DNA of 62,524 nt from an uncultured Pelagibacteraceae bacterium (GCA_902590365.1 CACIWJ010000002.1:1-62524), one strand, 5' to 3'; shown: positions 9,694-21,739, counted from the stretch's first letter. A program made the numbers and translations. Notes: generated by a model not told the origin, from the sequence alone.

Positions 9694-11460
9694 ATGCCAA
9701 CTTACAATGCCCCAGTAGAGGATATGCTTTTTCTTTATGATAAGCTTAGAGATAATAAAAACTATCAAGAAATTGATAAGTATAAAGATGTAACTACTGA
9801 TCTTGTAAAAAATATATTGGAAGAAGCAGCTAAAATTAATCAAAATTTAATACTTCCACTTGCAAAAACTGGTGACGAAAATCCTACAGTTTTAGAGAAT
9901 GGAATAGTCAGAACTCCCCCAGGATATAAAGAAGCTTATAAAAAATTTATCGATGATGGATGGACATCATTATCTTGTGATCCAAAGTATGGTGGACAAG
10001 GCATGCCAAGAACTGTAAGTGCATTTTTTGATGAAATGATATCATCTTCAAGTTTAGCTTTTAAATTATATAGTGAATTAACTTTAGGTGCTTACAACTG
10101 CATTCATCATCACGCAACTGATGAAATAAAAGATAAATATCTTCCAAAAATGGTTGAGGGTAAATGGAGTGGGACTATGTGTTTAACTGAACCAGTTTGT
10201 GGAACAGACTTAGGACTACTTAAAACAAAAGCTATAGAACAACCTGATGGTACCTATAAACTAACTGGACAAAAAATGTTTATAACATCAGGTGATCATG
10301 ATTTAACAGAGAATATTATTCATCTAGTAATCGCTAGGGCATCTGACTCACCTGCAGGAACAAAAGGAATAAGTTTATTTTTAGTTCCAAAATTTATTGT
10401 AAAAGAAGATGGAACAATTGGACCTAGGAATGGAATATCAACAGGTTCTATAGAAACGAAAATGGGAATAAAAGGTTCAGCCACTTGTGTACTTAATTTT
10501 GATGAAGCGACGGGCTATATGATTGGACCAAAAAATAAAGGATTAAGTCAAATGTTTACAATGATGAATTTAGAGAGAATTGTTGTAGGTATTCAAGGTT
10601 TAGGAATATCAGAAATTGCTTACCAAAATTCATTAAGCTACGCAAAGGAAAGGAAGCAGGGAAAAAGTAATAAAAATAATTCTCAAAATGGAACAGCAGA
10701 TTTTATTATTGAGCATGCAGATATTAGAAAATCTTTATTAACTATGAAGTCAATTATTGAGGGTGAGAGAGCTTTATGCTTCTGGTTATCCCAGCAAACT
10801 GAAGTAAGTTTATATCATAAAGATCCAAAAATTAAGCAAGATGCAGTAGATTTGGTTTCGTTGATGACTCCAGTTGTTAAATCTTTATTTTCAGACATGG
10901 GGATGGAAATAACAAGCGATGCTATGCAAATTTATGGTGGGTACGGATATACCAAGGATCAAGGAATTGAACAACTGTATAGAGATAATAGAATTACACC
11001 TATTTATGAAGGCACTAATTCTATCCAAGCAATTGACCTAGTTTTTAGAAAACTAGTAAATAAGAATGGAGATATAATAGAAAAATATATCAATATGATG
11101 ATAAGCGATTTAGATCAAAGTGATAAAAATTTAAAACCATTCGTAGAAAAGTTTAAAATATATATAGAAAAATTAAATATTTTTTCAAAATGGATTAAAG
11201 AAAAGATAAAAAGTTCAAAGGATGATGCAAATGCTGCATCAAACGACTATTTAAAAGTTCTAGGATATGTAGCAGTTGGATATTCTTGGCTTAAAGTATT
11301 AGAGGTTAGTTATAAAGACTATTCCAATAATAAAGTTTTTTATGAGGATAAAATACAAACTGCTAATTTTTATTTCAATAGAGTTTTGCCAAGAGTAGAA
11401 AGTCATTATTTATCTGCAACTACTGGAAGTAAGTATATAATGGATTTTAAATTTAACTAA
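9694..11460 (+). CDS. dmdC: Acyl-CoA dehydrogenase, likely 3-methylmercaptopropionyl-CoA dehydrogenase (DmdC)
   Basis: Long ACD-family protein ('MCLTEPVCGTDLGLLKTKA', 'QIYGGYGYTKDQGIEQLYRDNRI') directly upstream of DmdB-like and DmdA-like genes. Confidence 0.85.
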   Translation: MPTYNAPVEDMLFLYDKLRDNKNYQEIDKYKDVTTDLVKNILEEAAKINQNLILPLAKTGDENPTVLENGIVRTPPGYKEAYKKFIDDGWTSLSCDPKYGGQGMPRTVSAFFDEMISSSSLAFKLYSELTLGAYNCIHHHATDEIKDKYLPKMVEGKWSGTMCLTEPVCGTDLGLLKTKAIEQPDGTYKLTGQKMFITSGDHDLTENIIHLVIARASDSPAGTKGISLFLVPKFIVKEDGTIGPRNGISTGSIETKMGIKGSATCVLNFDEATGYMIGPKNKGLSQMFTMMNLERIVVGIQGLGISEIAYQNSLSYAKERKQGKSNKNNSQNGTADFIIEHADIRKSLLTMKSIIEGERALCFWLSQQTEVSLYHKDPKIKQDAVDLVSLMTPVVKSLFSDMGMEITSDAMQIYGGYGYTKDQGIEQLYRDNRITPIYEGTNSIQAIDLVFRKLVNKNGDIIEKYINMMISDLDQSDKNLKPFVEKFKIYIEKLNIFSKWIKEKIKSSKDDANAASNDYLKVLGYVAVGYSWLKVLEVSYKDYSNNKVFYEDKIQTANFYFNRVLPRVESHYLSATTGSKYIMDFKFN

Positions 11461-11462
11461 TT

Positions 11463-13091
11463 ATGAGTCATTACGATACAAATTTAGATAAGAATAATGC
11501 AAACTTTGTTCCATTAACTCCACTTTCTTTTTTACAACGAGCAAAAGATATTTATCCAAATTATGAAGCTATAATTTATGAGGACAGGAAATATACATGG
11601 AGTGAGGTTTATAAAAGATGTGTTAAGTTTGCTAGTGCTTTAAAAAAAATTGGCATTGGCAAAGGAGATACAGTGTCGTTCCTAGCTTTTAATACTCCAG
11701 AAATTTTTGAAGCGCATTACTCAGTTCCTATGACTGGAGGAGTTCTAAATACAATTAATATTAGATTGGATGCAAAGACTATTGCCTACATTTTAGATCA
11801 TAGTGATGCCAAGGTGTTAGTTGTAGATAGACAACTTCATATAGAAGTTAAAAAAGCACTGAGTACATTAAAAAAAAAAATTACTATAATTGATATTAAC
11901 GATAAATTTGCTGATCAATCAAAATTAGAAAAAATTGGTGATTTAGAGTATGAAGAGTTTTTAAATACAGGTGATGAAAATTATATTTGGAAAATGCCAG
12001 AAGATGAATGGCAAGCTATTTCATTAAGTTATACTTCTGGAACGACAGGAAATCCAAAGGGAGTTGTTTATCACCATAGAGGATCATATTTAATGTCCAC
12101 AGGAAGTGCCACTGCTTGGAATATGCCTAATAGATTAAATTTTTTAACAATTGTACCAATGTTTCATTGTAATGGTTGGTGTTATCCTTGGACTATTCCG
12201 ATGCTCAATGGACGAACGATTTGTCTTCGAAACATTGATATTAAAAAAATATTTGAATTAATTGATAAATACAATGTAACTCATTTTGGAGGAGCACCTA
12301 TTGTATTAAATATGATCACTGGGGCACCTGAAAGTGATCGAAAAAAACTAAAACATAAAGTTTATGTATTAACTGCTGGAGCTCCACCACCTAGTATTAT
12401 TTTTAAAAAAATGAAGAGTCTTGGTTTTGAAGTAATGCATGTTTATGGTTTAACCGAAACGTATGGACATGTAACACAATGCGCATGGAACGATTCATGG
12501 GACGAATTAGAAGAAGAAAAACAAAACGAGATTAAAGCTAGACAAGGTGTGAGATATCCTAATACAGAAGGAGTAACAATTATGAACCCCGAGTCGATGA
12601 AAGAAGTTCCTAAAGATGGAAAAACAATAGGTGAAATAATGATAAGAGGAAATGTAGTAATGAAAGGGTACTTTAAAGATAAAGATGCTACTGATAAAGC
12701 AATGAAGGGCGGCTGGTTTCATACAGGAGATTTAGCAGTAATGCATCCCGATGGTTATGTAAAAATACAGGATAGATCTAAAGATATAATTATTTCTGGT
12801 GGTGAAAATATATCATCAATTGAAATAGAAAACACATTAGCAAAACATCCCTCTGTATCTATTGCAGCAGTAGTAGCAAAACCTGATGAAAAATGGGGTG
12901 AGGTGCCTTGCGCATTTATTGAAATGGTTAAAGATAAGCCAGTTACAGAAAAGGAACTTATTTCTTTTTGTAAAGAAACTCTTGCAAACTTTAAAGTTCC
13001 CAAAAAAGTTGAGTTTTGTGAACTTCCAAAAACATCAACAGGAAAAATACAAAAATTTGAATTAAGAAAAAAGGCTAAGGAGCTAACCTGA
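11463..13091 (+). CDS. dmdB: AMP-dependent acyl-CoA ligase, likely 3-methylmercaptopropionyl-CoA ligase (DmdB)
   Basis: 'LSYTSGTTGNPKGVVYHHRG', 'GWFHTGDLAVMHPDGYVKIQDRSKDIIISGGENISS'; gene context with dmdC/dmdA. Confidence 0.85.
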   Translation: MSHYDTNLDKNNANFVPLTPLSFLQRAKDIYPNYEAIIYEDRKYTWSEVYKRCVKFASALKKIGIGKGDTVSFLAFNTPEIFEAHYSVPMTGGVLNTINIRLDAKTIAYILDHSDAKVLVVDRQLHIEVKKALSTLKKKITIIDINDKFADQSKLEKIGDLEYEEFLNTGDENYIWKMPEDEWQAISLSYTSGTTGNPKGVVYHHRGSYLMSTGSATAWNMPNRLNFLTIVPMFHCNGWCYPWTIPMLNGRTICLRNIDIKKIFELIDKYNVTHFGGAPIVLNMITGAPESDRKKLKHKVYVLTAGAPPPSIIFKKMKSLGFEVMHVYGLTETYGHVTQCAWNDSWDELEEEKQNEIKARQGVRYPNTEGVTIMNPESMKEVPKDGKTIGEIMIRGNVVMKGYFKDKDATDKAMKGGWFHTGDLAVMHPDGYVKIQDRSKDIIISGGENISSIEIENTLAKHPSVSIAAVVAKPDEKWGEVPCAFIEMVKDKPVTEKELISFCKETLANFKVPKKVEFCELPKTSTGKIQKFELRKKAKELT

Positions 13092-13114
13092 ATTTAGACG
13101 TTAACGAAAAAAAA

Positions 13115-13873
13115 GTGTTCGTCTCAACGGGCGGCCTAGATTTTGAAAAAGAAAAGCCATCAATTTTGTTAATGCATGGTAGCGGATTAACACATATTGT
13201 TTGGTCTCTTCACGAGCAATTTTATGCCTCTCAAGGTTTTAATGTTTTATCTGTTGATCTCCCTGGACATGGAAATTCTGAAGGGCCAGCATTAAAATCT
13301 ATTGAAGAGATATCGAACTGGATAAAATCCTTAATGGAAAAAATAAATATTTCAAAAATTAGCATTGTAGGACATTCCCAAGGATGCCTCGTAGGTATAG
13401 ATTTTGCATCAAGATATTCAAACTTAATATCAAGTTTAGTTTTAGTTGCCGGTTCATACAAAATGCCAGTTAATCAAGATCTAATTGATTTAGCAGAAGC
13501 AGGAGATGAAAAGGCTGTTTTACTTATGATGAAATGGGGTTACGAAGGCTCTAAGGCATTTATTGGTGGAAATCCTGTAAAAAAAATTATTAATTCTTCT
13601 AGAGAAATAAGAGAAATTTTATCAGTAGACTTAAACGCTTGTAACAATTACAAAACTGGAAAAGATTCTTTAAAAAAAATTAGTTGCCCAACATTATGTA
13701 TATTTGGAGATTTGGACAAAATGGTACCACTAAAAGTAGGAAACAATATGTCAGAATTAATTAAAAATTCCAAAACTAAGGTAATACAAAATTGTGGGCA
13801 TATGATTATTTTTGAAAAAGCTTTTGAAATGAGAAAACTAGTTAAAGAGTTTTTAATTGAAAATAAAAAATGA
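13115..13873 (+). CDS. Alpha/beta hydrolase embedded in the dmd cluster
   Basis: '[13 protein letters not shown]', nucleophile elbow 'GHSQG', acid 'FGDLDKMVP', His 'NCGHM'. N-terminus uncertain: GTG 13115 or CTG 13088. Confidence 0.8.
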   Translation: MFVSTGGLDFEKEKPSILLMHGSGLTHIVWSLHEQFYASQGFNVLSVDLPGHGNSEGPALKSIEEISNWIKSLMEKINISKISIVGHSQGCLVGIDFASRYSNLISSLVLVAGSYKMPVNQDLIDLAEAGDEKAVLLMMKWGYEGSKAFIGGNPVKKIINSSREIREILSVDLNACNNYKTGKDSLKKISCPTLCIFGDLDKMVPLKVGNNMSELIKNSKTKVIQNCGHMIIFEKAFEMRKLVKEFLIENKK

Positions 13874-14979
13874 AAAAATATTTTATTGCAAAATCAAGAA
13901 GATTAAGAAGCACACCGTATTCTTCAAGAATTGAAAAGCAAGGAGTAACTGCTTACACAATTTACAATCATATGCTTTTACCAGCAGGGTTTAGTTCTTT
14001 AGAAGACTCATACTTTCATTTAAAAGAAAATGTGCAAGTTTGGGATGTTGCTGCTGAAAGACAGGTTGAAATTTCAGGAAAAGACTCAGCAGAATTAGTT
14101 CAACTTATGACTTGCAGAGATCTTTCAAAATCAAAAGTAGGAAGATGTTATTATTGTCCAATAATAGACGATAAGGCAGGTTTAATAAACGACCCTGTAA
14201 TATTAAAACTAGATGAAGATCGATGGTGGATTTCTATAGCTGACTCAGATGTAATTTTGTTTGCAAAAGGATTAGCAATTGGAAAAAATTTTAAAGTTAA
14301 AATTTTTGAACCAAATGTTGATATTTTAGCAGTACAAGGACCAAAATCTTTTGAACTTATGGAAAAAATATTTGGAAAAAAGATTACCGAAATGAAGTTT
14401 TTTGGTTTTGATTATTTTGAGTTTGCTGGCGCAAAACATTTGATAGCAAGATCAGGATGGTCGAAACAAGGTGGTTATGAAATTTATGTTGAAAATACTA
14501 AATCTGGACTTGCTTTATATGATAAATTGTTTGAGGCTGGGAAAGAGCTTAATGTAAAGGCTGGATGCCCAAATTTAATTGAGAGAATTGAAAGTGCTTT
14601 ACTATCATATGGTAATGATATGGATAATGATGACAATCCGCTAGAATGTGGACTAGATAAATATGTTAATTTAGAAGCTAATATAAATTTTCTTGGAAAA
14701 GAAAAATTAAAAGAAGTTAAAAAAAAAGGTATTACAAAGAAATTGATGGGAGTAATGATTGAAGCAAAAGAAATTAATATGTCAAAATCCATTGAGCTAT
14801 TTAACGATAAAAATTTAAAAATAGGTGAACTAAGATCAGGAACTTACTCACCACACTTTGAAAAAGTAATAGGAATTGCAATGCTGGAAAAACCTTATTG
14901 GGAAGTTTCACAAACATTTAAAATATCAATAAATGATAGTACTTTTGAGGGAAAAGTTTGCGATTTGCCTTTCATTTAG
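13870..14979 (+). CDS. dmdA: Dimethylsulfoniopropionate demethylase
   Basis: GcvT-like; '[41 protein letters not shown]', '[44 protein letters not shown]' closely match Pelagibacter DmdA as I recall it. Confidence 0.94.
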   Translation: MKKYFIAKSRRLRSTPYSSRIEKQGVTAYTIYNHMLLPAGFSSLEDSYFHLKENVQVWDVAAERQVEISGKDSAELVQLMTCRDLSKSKVGRCYYCPIIDDKAGLINDPVILKLDEDRWWISIADSDVILFAKGLAIGKNFKVKIFEPNVDILAVQGPKSFELMEKIFGKKITEMKFFGFDYFEFAGAKHLIARSGWSKQGGYEIYVENTKSGLALYDKLFEAGKELNVKAGCPNLIERIESALLSYGNDMDNDDNPLECGLDKYVNLEANINFLGKEKLKEVKKKGITKKLMGVMIEAKEINMSKSIELFNDKNLKIGELRSGTYSPHFEKVIGIAMLEKPYWEVSQTFKISINDSTFEGKVCDLPFI

Positions 14980-14994
14980 TATAACTAAATCATC

Positions 14995-15990
14995 ATGGAT
15001 GTAGCAATAGTAGGAGCAACAGGAAATGTTGGAAGAAAAATTATAGAAGTTTTAGAAAAAAAAAACTTTCCTATAGATAATTTATATTTTGTTGCATCTT
15101 CTAAAAGTGCAGGATCAAAATTAAAATTTAAAGATAAAGAAATAGAAGTTGAAAATTTAGAAACTTTTGATTTTTCAAAAGCAAAAATAACTTTTTTTTC
15201 TGCGGGTGGAAAAATTTCTGAAAAATATGTTCCTCTTGCAGCAAAACATTCTGTTGTTATAGATAATTCAAGTCATTTTAGAATGGATCAAGATGTACCT
15301 TTAATTGTACCTCAAGTTAATTCACATGATCTGAAAGATATAAAAAAAAATATAATTGCAAATCCAAATTGCTCGACAGCTCAACTTGTTATAGTTTTAA
15401 AACCTTTACATGATTTATTTAAAATTAAAAGAGTAGTTATTTCTACTTATCAATCTACATCTGGTGCAGGCAAAGCCCCAATGGATGAATTGGTAGAACA
15501 AACTAAACTTTCGTTAGAAAATAAAAAAATTACTTCGAGAAATTTTACTAAACAGATTGCATTTAATGCAATTCCACATATTGATATGTTTGTAAACGAT
15601 GGATATACCAAAGAAGAAATAAAAATGGTAGATGAGACAAAAAAAATTTTAGATAAAAGTATTGAATTAACAGCTACGTGTGTAAGAATTCCCGTAATGG
15701 TTTCTCATGCAGAGTCATTGAATATAGAATTTGAAAAACCATTTACTTTAGAAAAAATTCATGAGGTCTTAAATAATGCTGAAGGGTGTAAAGTTTTAGA
15801 TGAAAGAAAAAATGGAGGATATATTACCCCAGTTGAAGCTGAGGGAAAAAATGAAACTTTTATTTCTAGAATTAGAAAAGATAATAGCAATAAAAATACA
15901 ATTAATCTTTGGTGTGTATCTGACAATTTGCTAAGAGGTGCAGCATTAAATTCTGTAGAAATAGCTGAAGCATATTTAAAAAATAAATAA
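14995..15990 (+). CDS. asd: Aspartate-semialdehyde dehydrogenase
   Basis: 'VAIVGATGNVGRKIIEVLE', 'IIANPNCSTAQLV', 'STYQSTSGAGKAPMDEL'. Confidence 0.96.
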   Translation: MDVAIVGATGNVGRKIIEVLEKKNFPIDNLYFVASSKSAGSKLKFKDKEIEVENLETFDFSKAKITFFSAGGKISEKYVPLAAKHSVVIDNSSHFRMDQDVPLIVPQVNSHDLKDIKKNIIANPNCSTAQLVIVLKPLHDLFKIKRVVISTYQSTSGAGKAPMDELVEQTKLSLENKKITSRNFTKQIAFNAIPHIDMFVNDGYTKEEIKMVDETKKILDKSIELTATCVRIPVMVSHAESLNIEFEKPFTLEKIHEVLNNAEGCKVLDERKNGGYITPVEAEGKNETFISRIRKDNSNKNTINLWCVSDNLLRGAALNSVEIAEAYLKNK

Positions 15991-16376
15991 TGAAAGAAAA
16001 CAATCCTTTATCACCTCATATTCAAATTTATAATTGGCATATTTCTTCTCTAATTTCTATTTCTCATAGAATAACTGGTATTATAAATATAATTTTAATA
16101 ACCTTAATTTGCCTTTGGACAGCACTTTTACTCTTAGGAGATATTAATTATGAATTAATTCAAAAATTTTTTGAGACATTTTTTGGAAAATTTTTAATTA
16201 TGGGTACAGTTTGGTCTTTTTCTTTTCAAATTTTAAGTGAAATCAGACATTTATTTTGGGATTTAGGATTAGGATTTGAATTAAAAACTTCTAAAATAAC
16301 AGGTCTTTTAGTTATTTTTGGATCATTTATTCTAACAATTTTTGTTTTTATTTTAGGAAGAAATTTAATTTTATGA
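15990..16376 (+). CDS. sdhC: Succinate dehydrogenase cytochrome b556 subunit
   Basis: 'NPLSPHIQIYNWHISSLISISHRITGI' heme-binding region, 3 TMs, next to sdhDAB. Confidence 0.93.
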   Translation: MKENNPLSPHIQIYNWHISSLISISHRITGIINIILITLICLWTALLLLGDINYELIQKFFETFFGKFLIMGTVWSFSFQILSEIRHLFWDLGLGFELKTSKITGLLVIFGSFILTIFVFILGRNLIL

Positions 16377-16702
16377 TTAATGCTACCAAGAAGTGGATAT
16401 TTTTAAAAATAAGTTCAGTTATACTTATGCCTTTAATGCTATGGTTTTTATTTAACCTGGTATCTTACTACGATAAATCTTACGATGAAGTATTATTATT
16501 TTTTACAAGTCAACCAACAAAATTTTTATTTTCATTATTCATTATTTTTGCTTATTTTTACTCTTCATTAAGTATTAGTGAGGTTTTTGAAGACTATATA
16601 GAGAGCGAAAAATTAAAATATGTCGCAAACAGATTACTCTATTTATTTGCTATAATAATACCTATATCAACATTATTATTATTATTTAAATTAAGTTTAT
16701 GA
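16373..16702 (+). CDS. sdhD: Succinate dehydrogenase membrane anchor subunit
   Basis: Three TMs, position between sdhC and sdhA, overlapping starts. Confidence 0.85.
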   Translation: MINATKKWIFLKISSVILMPLMLWFLFNLVSYYDKSYDEVLLFFTSQPTKFLFSLFIIFAYFYSSLSISEVFEDYIESEKLKYVANRLLYLFAIIIPISTLLLLFKLSL

Positions 16703-18474
16703 ATTCGTATAAAATTATAGAACATGAATATGATGTGGTTGTCTTAGGTGCCGGAGGTGCCGGATTAAGAGCCGCGGTTGGTCTAAGTGAGGCAGGATTA
16801 AAAACTGCATGTATATCAAAGGTTTTTCCAACTCGAAGCCATACTTCAGCAGCGCAGGGAGGTATTTCCGCAGCTTTAGGAAATATGGGTGAAGATGATT
16901 GGAGGTGGCACATGTATGATACAGTTAAAGGATCAGACTGGTTAGGTGACCAAGATTGTATTGAGTACTTATGCAAAGAGGCACCAAGAGCTGTTCTTGA
17001 ATTAGAAAGATATGGAGTTCCTTTTAGTAGAACAAAGGATGGAAAAATTTATCAAAGACCATTTGGGGGAATGACAAAAAATTATGGAAATGAAACTGTG
17101 CAAAGAACTTGTGCAGCAGCCGATAGAACAGGTCATGCAATATTACACACAATGTATGGTCAAGCATTAAAACATAATACAGAGTTTTTTATAGAGTATT
17201 TTGCATTAGATTTATTGATGAAAAATGGGGAGTGCAAAGGTTTGATAGCCTGGAATTTGAATGATGGAACTATTCACAGATTTAGAGCTCATATAACAAT
17301 AATAGCAACAGGTGGATATGGTAAAACATATTATTCATCAACATCTGCTCATACATGTACTGGTGACGGTAATGCTATGGTTTTAAGAGCTGGACTACCA
17401 TTGCAAGACATGGAATTTGTTCAATTTCATCCAACTGGTATTTATGGTCATGGGACCTTAATATCTGAAGGTGTTAGGGGTGAAGGAGGTTATCTATTAA
17501 ATTCTAAAGGAGAAAGATTTATGGAGCGCTACGCTCCAAAAGCAAAAGACCTTGCATCGAGAGATGTGGTAAGTAGATCAATAGCTTTAGAAATAAATGA
17601 AGGAAGAGGAGTTGGAAAAGAAAAGGATCATGTTCATCTTCATTTAAATCATTTAGATCCAAAAGTAATTGAAGAAAGACTTCCAGGAATCTCAGAGTCT
17701 TCCAGGTTGTTTGCAGATGTTGATGTTACTAAAGAGCCAATACCAGTTGTACCTACAGTACATTATAATATGGGTGGTATACCAACTAACTATAAAGCTG
17801 AAGTTATGACAGTAAATGGATCTGAAAAAATTGTACCTGGTATTATGGCAATAGGAGAGGCAGCGTGTGTTTCCGTGCACGGTGCTAATAGATTAGGATC
17901 AAATTCATTGATTGATCTTGTAGTTTTTGGAAGAGCTGCAGCAAAAAGAGCTGCAGAATTGGTAAAACCTGGCACTCCGCATGAAAAAATCTCAAATTCT
18001 GAAACAGATAAATGTTTGGAAAGATTCGAAAAATTAAGAAATAGTAATGGCGATAATAGAACTGCAGATCTAAGATTAGAAATGCAAAAAACTATGCAAT
18101 CAAAATGTGCAGTGTTTAGGACAGAAAAAACTTTAAAAGAGGGTGTTGAAGAAATTAGAAAACCATATGAGGGAATGGAGTCAATATCTGTAAAAGATAA
18201 ATCTTTAATTTTTAATACTGATTTAGTTGAAACTTTAGAATTTGATAACTTAATTAGGCAAGCAATAGTTACATTAGACTCTGCTTATGAAAGAAAAGAA
18301 AGCAGAGGAGCACATGCAAGAGAAGATCATCCTAAAAGAGATGATAATAATTTTATGAAACATACATTATCTTGGTGCGAAGGAAGTAAAACAAAAATTT
18401 CTTATAGAGATGTACATAGATCAACGCTGTCGAATGATGTGCAATACTTTCCTCCACAAGAAAGGGTTTATTAA
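16699..18474 (+). CDS. sdhA: Succinate dehydrogenase flavoprotein subunit
   Basis: '[21 protein letters not shown]', '[20 protein letters not shown]', '[21 protein letters not shown]'. Confidence 0.98.
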   Translation: MNSYKIIEHEYDVVVLGAGGAGLRAAVGLSEAGLKTACISKVFPTRSHTSAAQGGISAALGNMGEDDWRWHMYDTVKGSDWLGDQDCIEYLCKEAPRAVLELERYGVPFSRTKDGKIYQRPFGGMTKNYGNETVQRTCAAADRTGHAILHTMYGQALKHNTEFFIEYFALDLLMKNGECKGLIAWNLNDGTIHRFRAHITIIATGGYGKTYYSSTSAHTCTGDGNAMVLRAGLPLQDMEFVQFHPTGIYGHGTLISEGVRGEGGYLLNSKGERFMERYAPKAKDLASRDVVSRSIALEINEGRGVGKEKDHVHLHLNHLDPKVIEERLPGISESSRLFADVDVTKEPIPVVPTVHYNMGGIPTNYKAEVMTVNGSEKIVPGIMAIGEAACVSVHGANRLGSNSLIDLVVFGRAAAKRAAELVKPGTPHEKISNSETDKCLERFEKLRNSNGDNRTADLRLEMQKTMQSKCAVFRTEKTLKEGVEEIRKPYEGMESISVKDKSLIFNTDLVETLEFDNLIRQAIVTLDSAYERKESRGAHAREDHPKRDDNNFMKHTLSWCEGSKTKISYRDVHRSTLSNDVQYFPPQERVY

Positions 18475-19247
18475 TGGTTCAAATAAATCTACCTCCAAAC
18501 TCAAAAGTTCAAAAAGGTAAATATTATAAAGATAAGACTGGTTCAAAAAATATTAGAAAGGTTAATATTTATAGATGGGACCCTTCAAATGATGAAAATC
18601 CCCGTATAGATACATATGAGGTAGATATGGATAACTGTCCATCAAAAGTATTAGATCTGCTAAATAAAATTAAAAATGAAATAGATTCATCAATCGCCTA
18701 CAGAAGGTCTTGTGCCCACGGTGTTTGTGGTTCATGTGCAATGAATATGGATGGAAAGAATGGGTTAGCATGTACTAAGCCTCATAAAGAGATTAAAGGA
18801 GATATTAATATTTATCCTTTGCCTCATTTAAAAGTTCAAAAAGATTTAATAGGAGATTTAAGTACATTGTATAAACAATACGAGTCCGTAGAACCTTGGC
18901 TAAAAAATTCAAAAAAAAATGATGATAAAGAAAATTTGCAATCTATAGAAGACAGGTCAAAACTTGATGGTCTTTATGAGTGTATAATGTGTGCTTGTTG
19001 CTCAACTTCTTGTCCTAGCTATTGGTGGAACGGCGATAAATATCTTGGACCTGCTGTGCTACTTCAAGCTTACAGATGGATAATAGATAGCAGAGATGAA
19101 GAAAGAAAAGAAAGGTTAAAGAAAGTTGCAGATGAATTAAAACTTTATAGGTGCCATACTATTATGAATTGTACAAATGCATGTCCAAAAGGACTTAATC
19201 CAGCAAAAGCAATTGCATCTATAAAAAAAATGCTTGCAACAAGCTAA
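18474..19247 (+). CDS. sdhB: Succinate dehydrogenase iron-sulfur subunit
   Basis: '[18 protein letters not shown]', '[16 protein letters not shown]', '[15 protein letters not shown]'. Confidence 0.98.
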   Translation: MVQINLPPNSKVQKGKYYKDKTGSKNIRKVNIYRWDPSNDENPRIDTYEVDMDNCPSKVLDLLNKIKNEIDSSIAYRRSCAHGVCGSCAMNMDGKNGLACTKPHKEIKGDINIYPLPHLKVQKDLIGDLSTLYKQYESVEPWLKNSKKNDDKENLQSIEDRSKLDGLYECIMCACCSTSCPSYWWNGDKYLGPAVLLQAYRWIIDSRDEERKERLKKVADELKLYRCHTIMNCTNACPKGLNPAKAIASIKKMLATS

Positions 19248-19271
19248 TTACTTATTTAAACAATTTTAGCC

Positions 19272-20765
19272 ATGAATTTAATACAGCATTTTGTTGGTGG
19301 TGAGCTATTTTCAGGCTCATCTGATAAAAAAGGAAAAGTTTTTAATCCTGCCACAGGAGAACAAAAATCAGAAGTAATTTTAGCAAATAAATCAGATCTT
19401 AATAAAGCAGTTAGTATCGCCAAAGAGGCATTTGAATCTTGGTCAGTGAAACCAGCACTTCAAAGAGCTAGAGTTATGTTTAAATTTAAGGAACTAATTG
19501 AAAAAAACTCTGAAGAACTTACTGAACTAATTGTTTCTGAACATGGAAAGGTTTATGAGGATGCAAAAGGATCTTTAACTAGAGGATTAGAAGTTGTTGA
19601 ATTTGCATGTGGAATTCCACAAGTTCTTAAAGGAGAATTTTCAGAAAATGTTGGAACAAATGTTGATAGCTGGTCTATGCGACAACCATTAGGAGTTGTT
19701 GCTGGGATAACACCATTTAATTTTCCAGCTATGGTCCCTATGTGGATGTTTCCAATTGCAATTGCATGTGGAAATACATTTATTTTAAAACCTTCTGAAA
19801 AAGATCCATCGTGTTCAATAAAATTAGCACAACTTTTAAAAGAAGCGGGATTGCCAGATGGAGTATTCAATGTGATTAATGGTGACAAAGAGTCTGTTGA
19901 TGCAATTTTAGAAAATAAAGATATTAAAGCAGTGAGTTTCGTGGGCTCAACACCTATTGCAAAATATATTTATGAAAATGCAGCTAAGAATGAAAAAAGA
20001 GTACAGGCATTAGGAGGTGCAAAAAATCATTTAGTTGTTATGCCTGATTGTGACATTGATGGTGCAGTTAATGGTTTGATGGGTGCAGCTTATGGATCTG
20101 CAGGCGAAAGATGCATGGCACAATCTGTAGCTGTAGCTGTAGGAAGCATAGGTGATGAGCTTGTTTCGCGTTTATCAAAAAAAGTAGAAGCATTAAAAGT
20201 AGGTCCTGGTATGGATAAAAATTCTGAAATGGGCCCGCTAGTAACAAAAGAACATCTAAAAAAAGTAAAAGGATATGTTGATTTAGGTGTTAAAGAAGGA
20301 GCTAATTTAGTTGTTGATGGAAGAAACTTAAAGCTTCAAGGTTATGAAAATGGTTTTTTTATAGGGGGATGTTTGTTTGATAATGTTAAAAAAGATATGA
20401 GAATTTATAAAGAAGAAATATTTGGACCAGTTTTGTCAGTTGTGAGAGCTAAGACTTTTGAAGAGGCAACAAAGTTAATTAATGAACACGAGTATGGGAA
20501 TGGCGTTAGTATTTATACAAGAGATGGAGATGCTGGAAGAACATTTGCTAGCAAAATTCAGGTAGGTATGGTTGGAATTAACGTTCCAATACCTGTTCCA
20601 ATGGCCTTTCATAGTTTTGGTGGATGGAAAAGATCTTTATTTGGAGACAGTGCGATGCATGGAGTAGAGGGAGTGAGATTTTATACAAAATTAAAAACAA
20701 TAACATCAAGATGGCCTTCTGGAATAAGATCTGATGCAGAATTTGTAATGCCAACAATGAAATAA
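19272..20765 (+). CDS. mmsA: CoA-acylating methylmalonate-semialdehyde dehydrogenase
   Basis: ALDH family; 'GGAKNHLVVMPDCD', 'GSAGERCMAQSVAV', 'PVPMAFHSFGGWKRSLFGD'. Confidence 0.88.
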   Translation: MNLIQHFVGGELFSGSSDKKGKVFNPATGEQKSEVILANKSDLNKAVSIAKEAFESWSVKPALQRARVMFKFKELIEKNSEELTELIVSEHGKVYEDAKGSLTRGLEVVEFACGIPQVLKGEFSENVGTNVDSWSMRQPLGVVAGITPFNFPAMVPMWMFPIAIACGNTFILKPSEKDPSCSIKLAQLLKEAGLPDGVFNVINGDKESVDAILENKDIKAVSFVGSTPIAKYIYENAAKNEKRVQALGGAKNHLVVMPDCDIDGAVNGLMGAAYGSAGERCMAQSVAVAVGSIGDELVSRLSKKVEALKVGPGMDKNSEMGPLVTKEHLKKVKGYVDLGVKEGANLVVDGRNLKLQGYENGFFIGGCLFDNVKKDMRIYKEEIFGPVLSVVRAKTFEEATKLINEHEYGNGVSIYTRDGDAGRTFASKIQVGMVGINVPIPVPMAFHSFGGWKRSLFGDSAMHGVEGVRFYTKLKTITSRWPSGIRSDAEFVMPTMK

Positions 20766-20774
20766 GAAAAAAAT

Positions 20775-21737
20775 ATGAAAAAAATATCTTTAATTGGAGC
20801 AGGTCAAATAGGTGGAACATTAGCTCATTTAATTGGTTTAAAAGAGCTAGTTGATGAAGTTGTTTTATTTGATGTTGCAAGTGGTGTTGCCAAAGGAAAA
20901 GCTTTAGACATAGCCCAATCATCATCTGTTGATGGATTTAATGTCAAATTATCTGGAACAGATAATTATGAAGACATAAAAAATTCAGATGTAATTATTA
21001 TAACTGCAGGCGTGCCAAGAAAACCAGGAATGAGTAGAGATGATTTACTAGGAATAAATTTAGAAATCATTAAACAGGTAGCTGAAGGTATAAAAAAAAA
21101 TGCACCGAATGCTTTTGTAATATGTATTACCAATCCATTGGATGTTATGGTTATGGCATTTCATAAATATTCTGGGCTTCCAAAAAATAAAGTTGTCGGA
21201 ATGGCGGGAATATTAGATAGCTCGAGATTTAAATTATTTTTATCACTTGAACTTAAAGTTCCAGTAAAAGAAATAGAAGCAATGGTTATGGGTGGCCATG
21301 GAGATACCATGGTTCCATTGCCAAGATTTACAAAAGTTTCAGGAAAACCATTATTAGATTTAGTTAAAGAAGGAAAACTATCATCAGAAAGGTTAGAAGA
21401 AATTAATCAAAGAACTAGAGATGGAGGTGCTGAAATTGTCAAATACTTAGAAAAAGGTTCTGCTTTTTACGCACCAGCAGCATCAGGTGTTCAAATGGCT
21501 GAAGCATATTTAAAAGATCAGAAAAAATTACTTCCTTGCGCTGTTCATCTGGATGGAGAATATGGTGTAAAAAATATTTTTGCCGGAGTTCCAGTTATAA
21601 TTGGAAAAGAGGGTGTAGAAAAAATAGAAGAAATAAATCTAGACGAAAAGGAAAAAAATCAATTTATGCATTCAATAGAGGCAGTTAAAAAATTATGGGA
21701 TGCAGCCTCAAAAATCGATAAGGATCTTTCTAAATAA
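20775..21737 (+). CDS. mdh: Malate dehydrogenase
   Basis: '[16 protein letters not shown]', '[19 protein letters not shown]', '[12 protein letters not shown]'. Confidence 0.97.
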   Translation: MKKISLIGAGQIGGTLAHLIGLKELVDEVVLFDVASGVAKGKALDIAQSSSVDGFNVKLSGTDNYEDIKNSDVIIITAGVPRKPGMSRDDLLGINLEIIKQVAEGIKKNAPNAFVICITNPLDVMVMAFHKYSGLPKNKVVGMAGILDSSRFKLFLSLELKVPVKEIEAMVMGGHGDTMVPLPRFTKVSGKPLLDLVKEGKLSSERLEEINQRTRDGGAEIVKYLEKGSAFYAPAASGVQMAEAYLKDQKKLLPCAVHLDGEYGVKNIFAGVPVIIGKEGVEKIEEINLDEKEKNQFMHSIEAVKKLWDAASKIDKDLSK

Positions 21738-21739
21738 TA

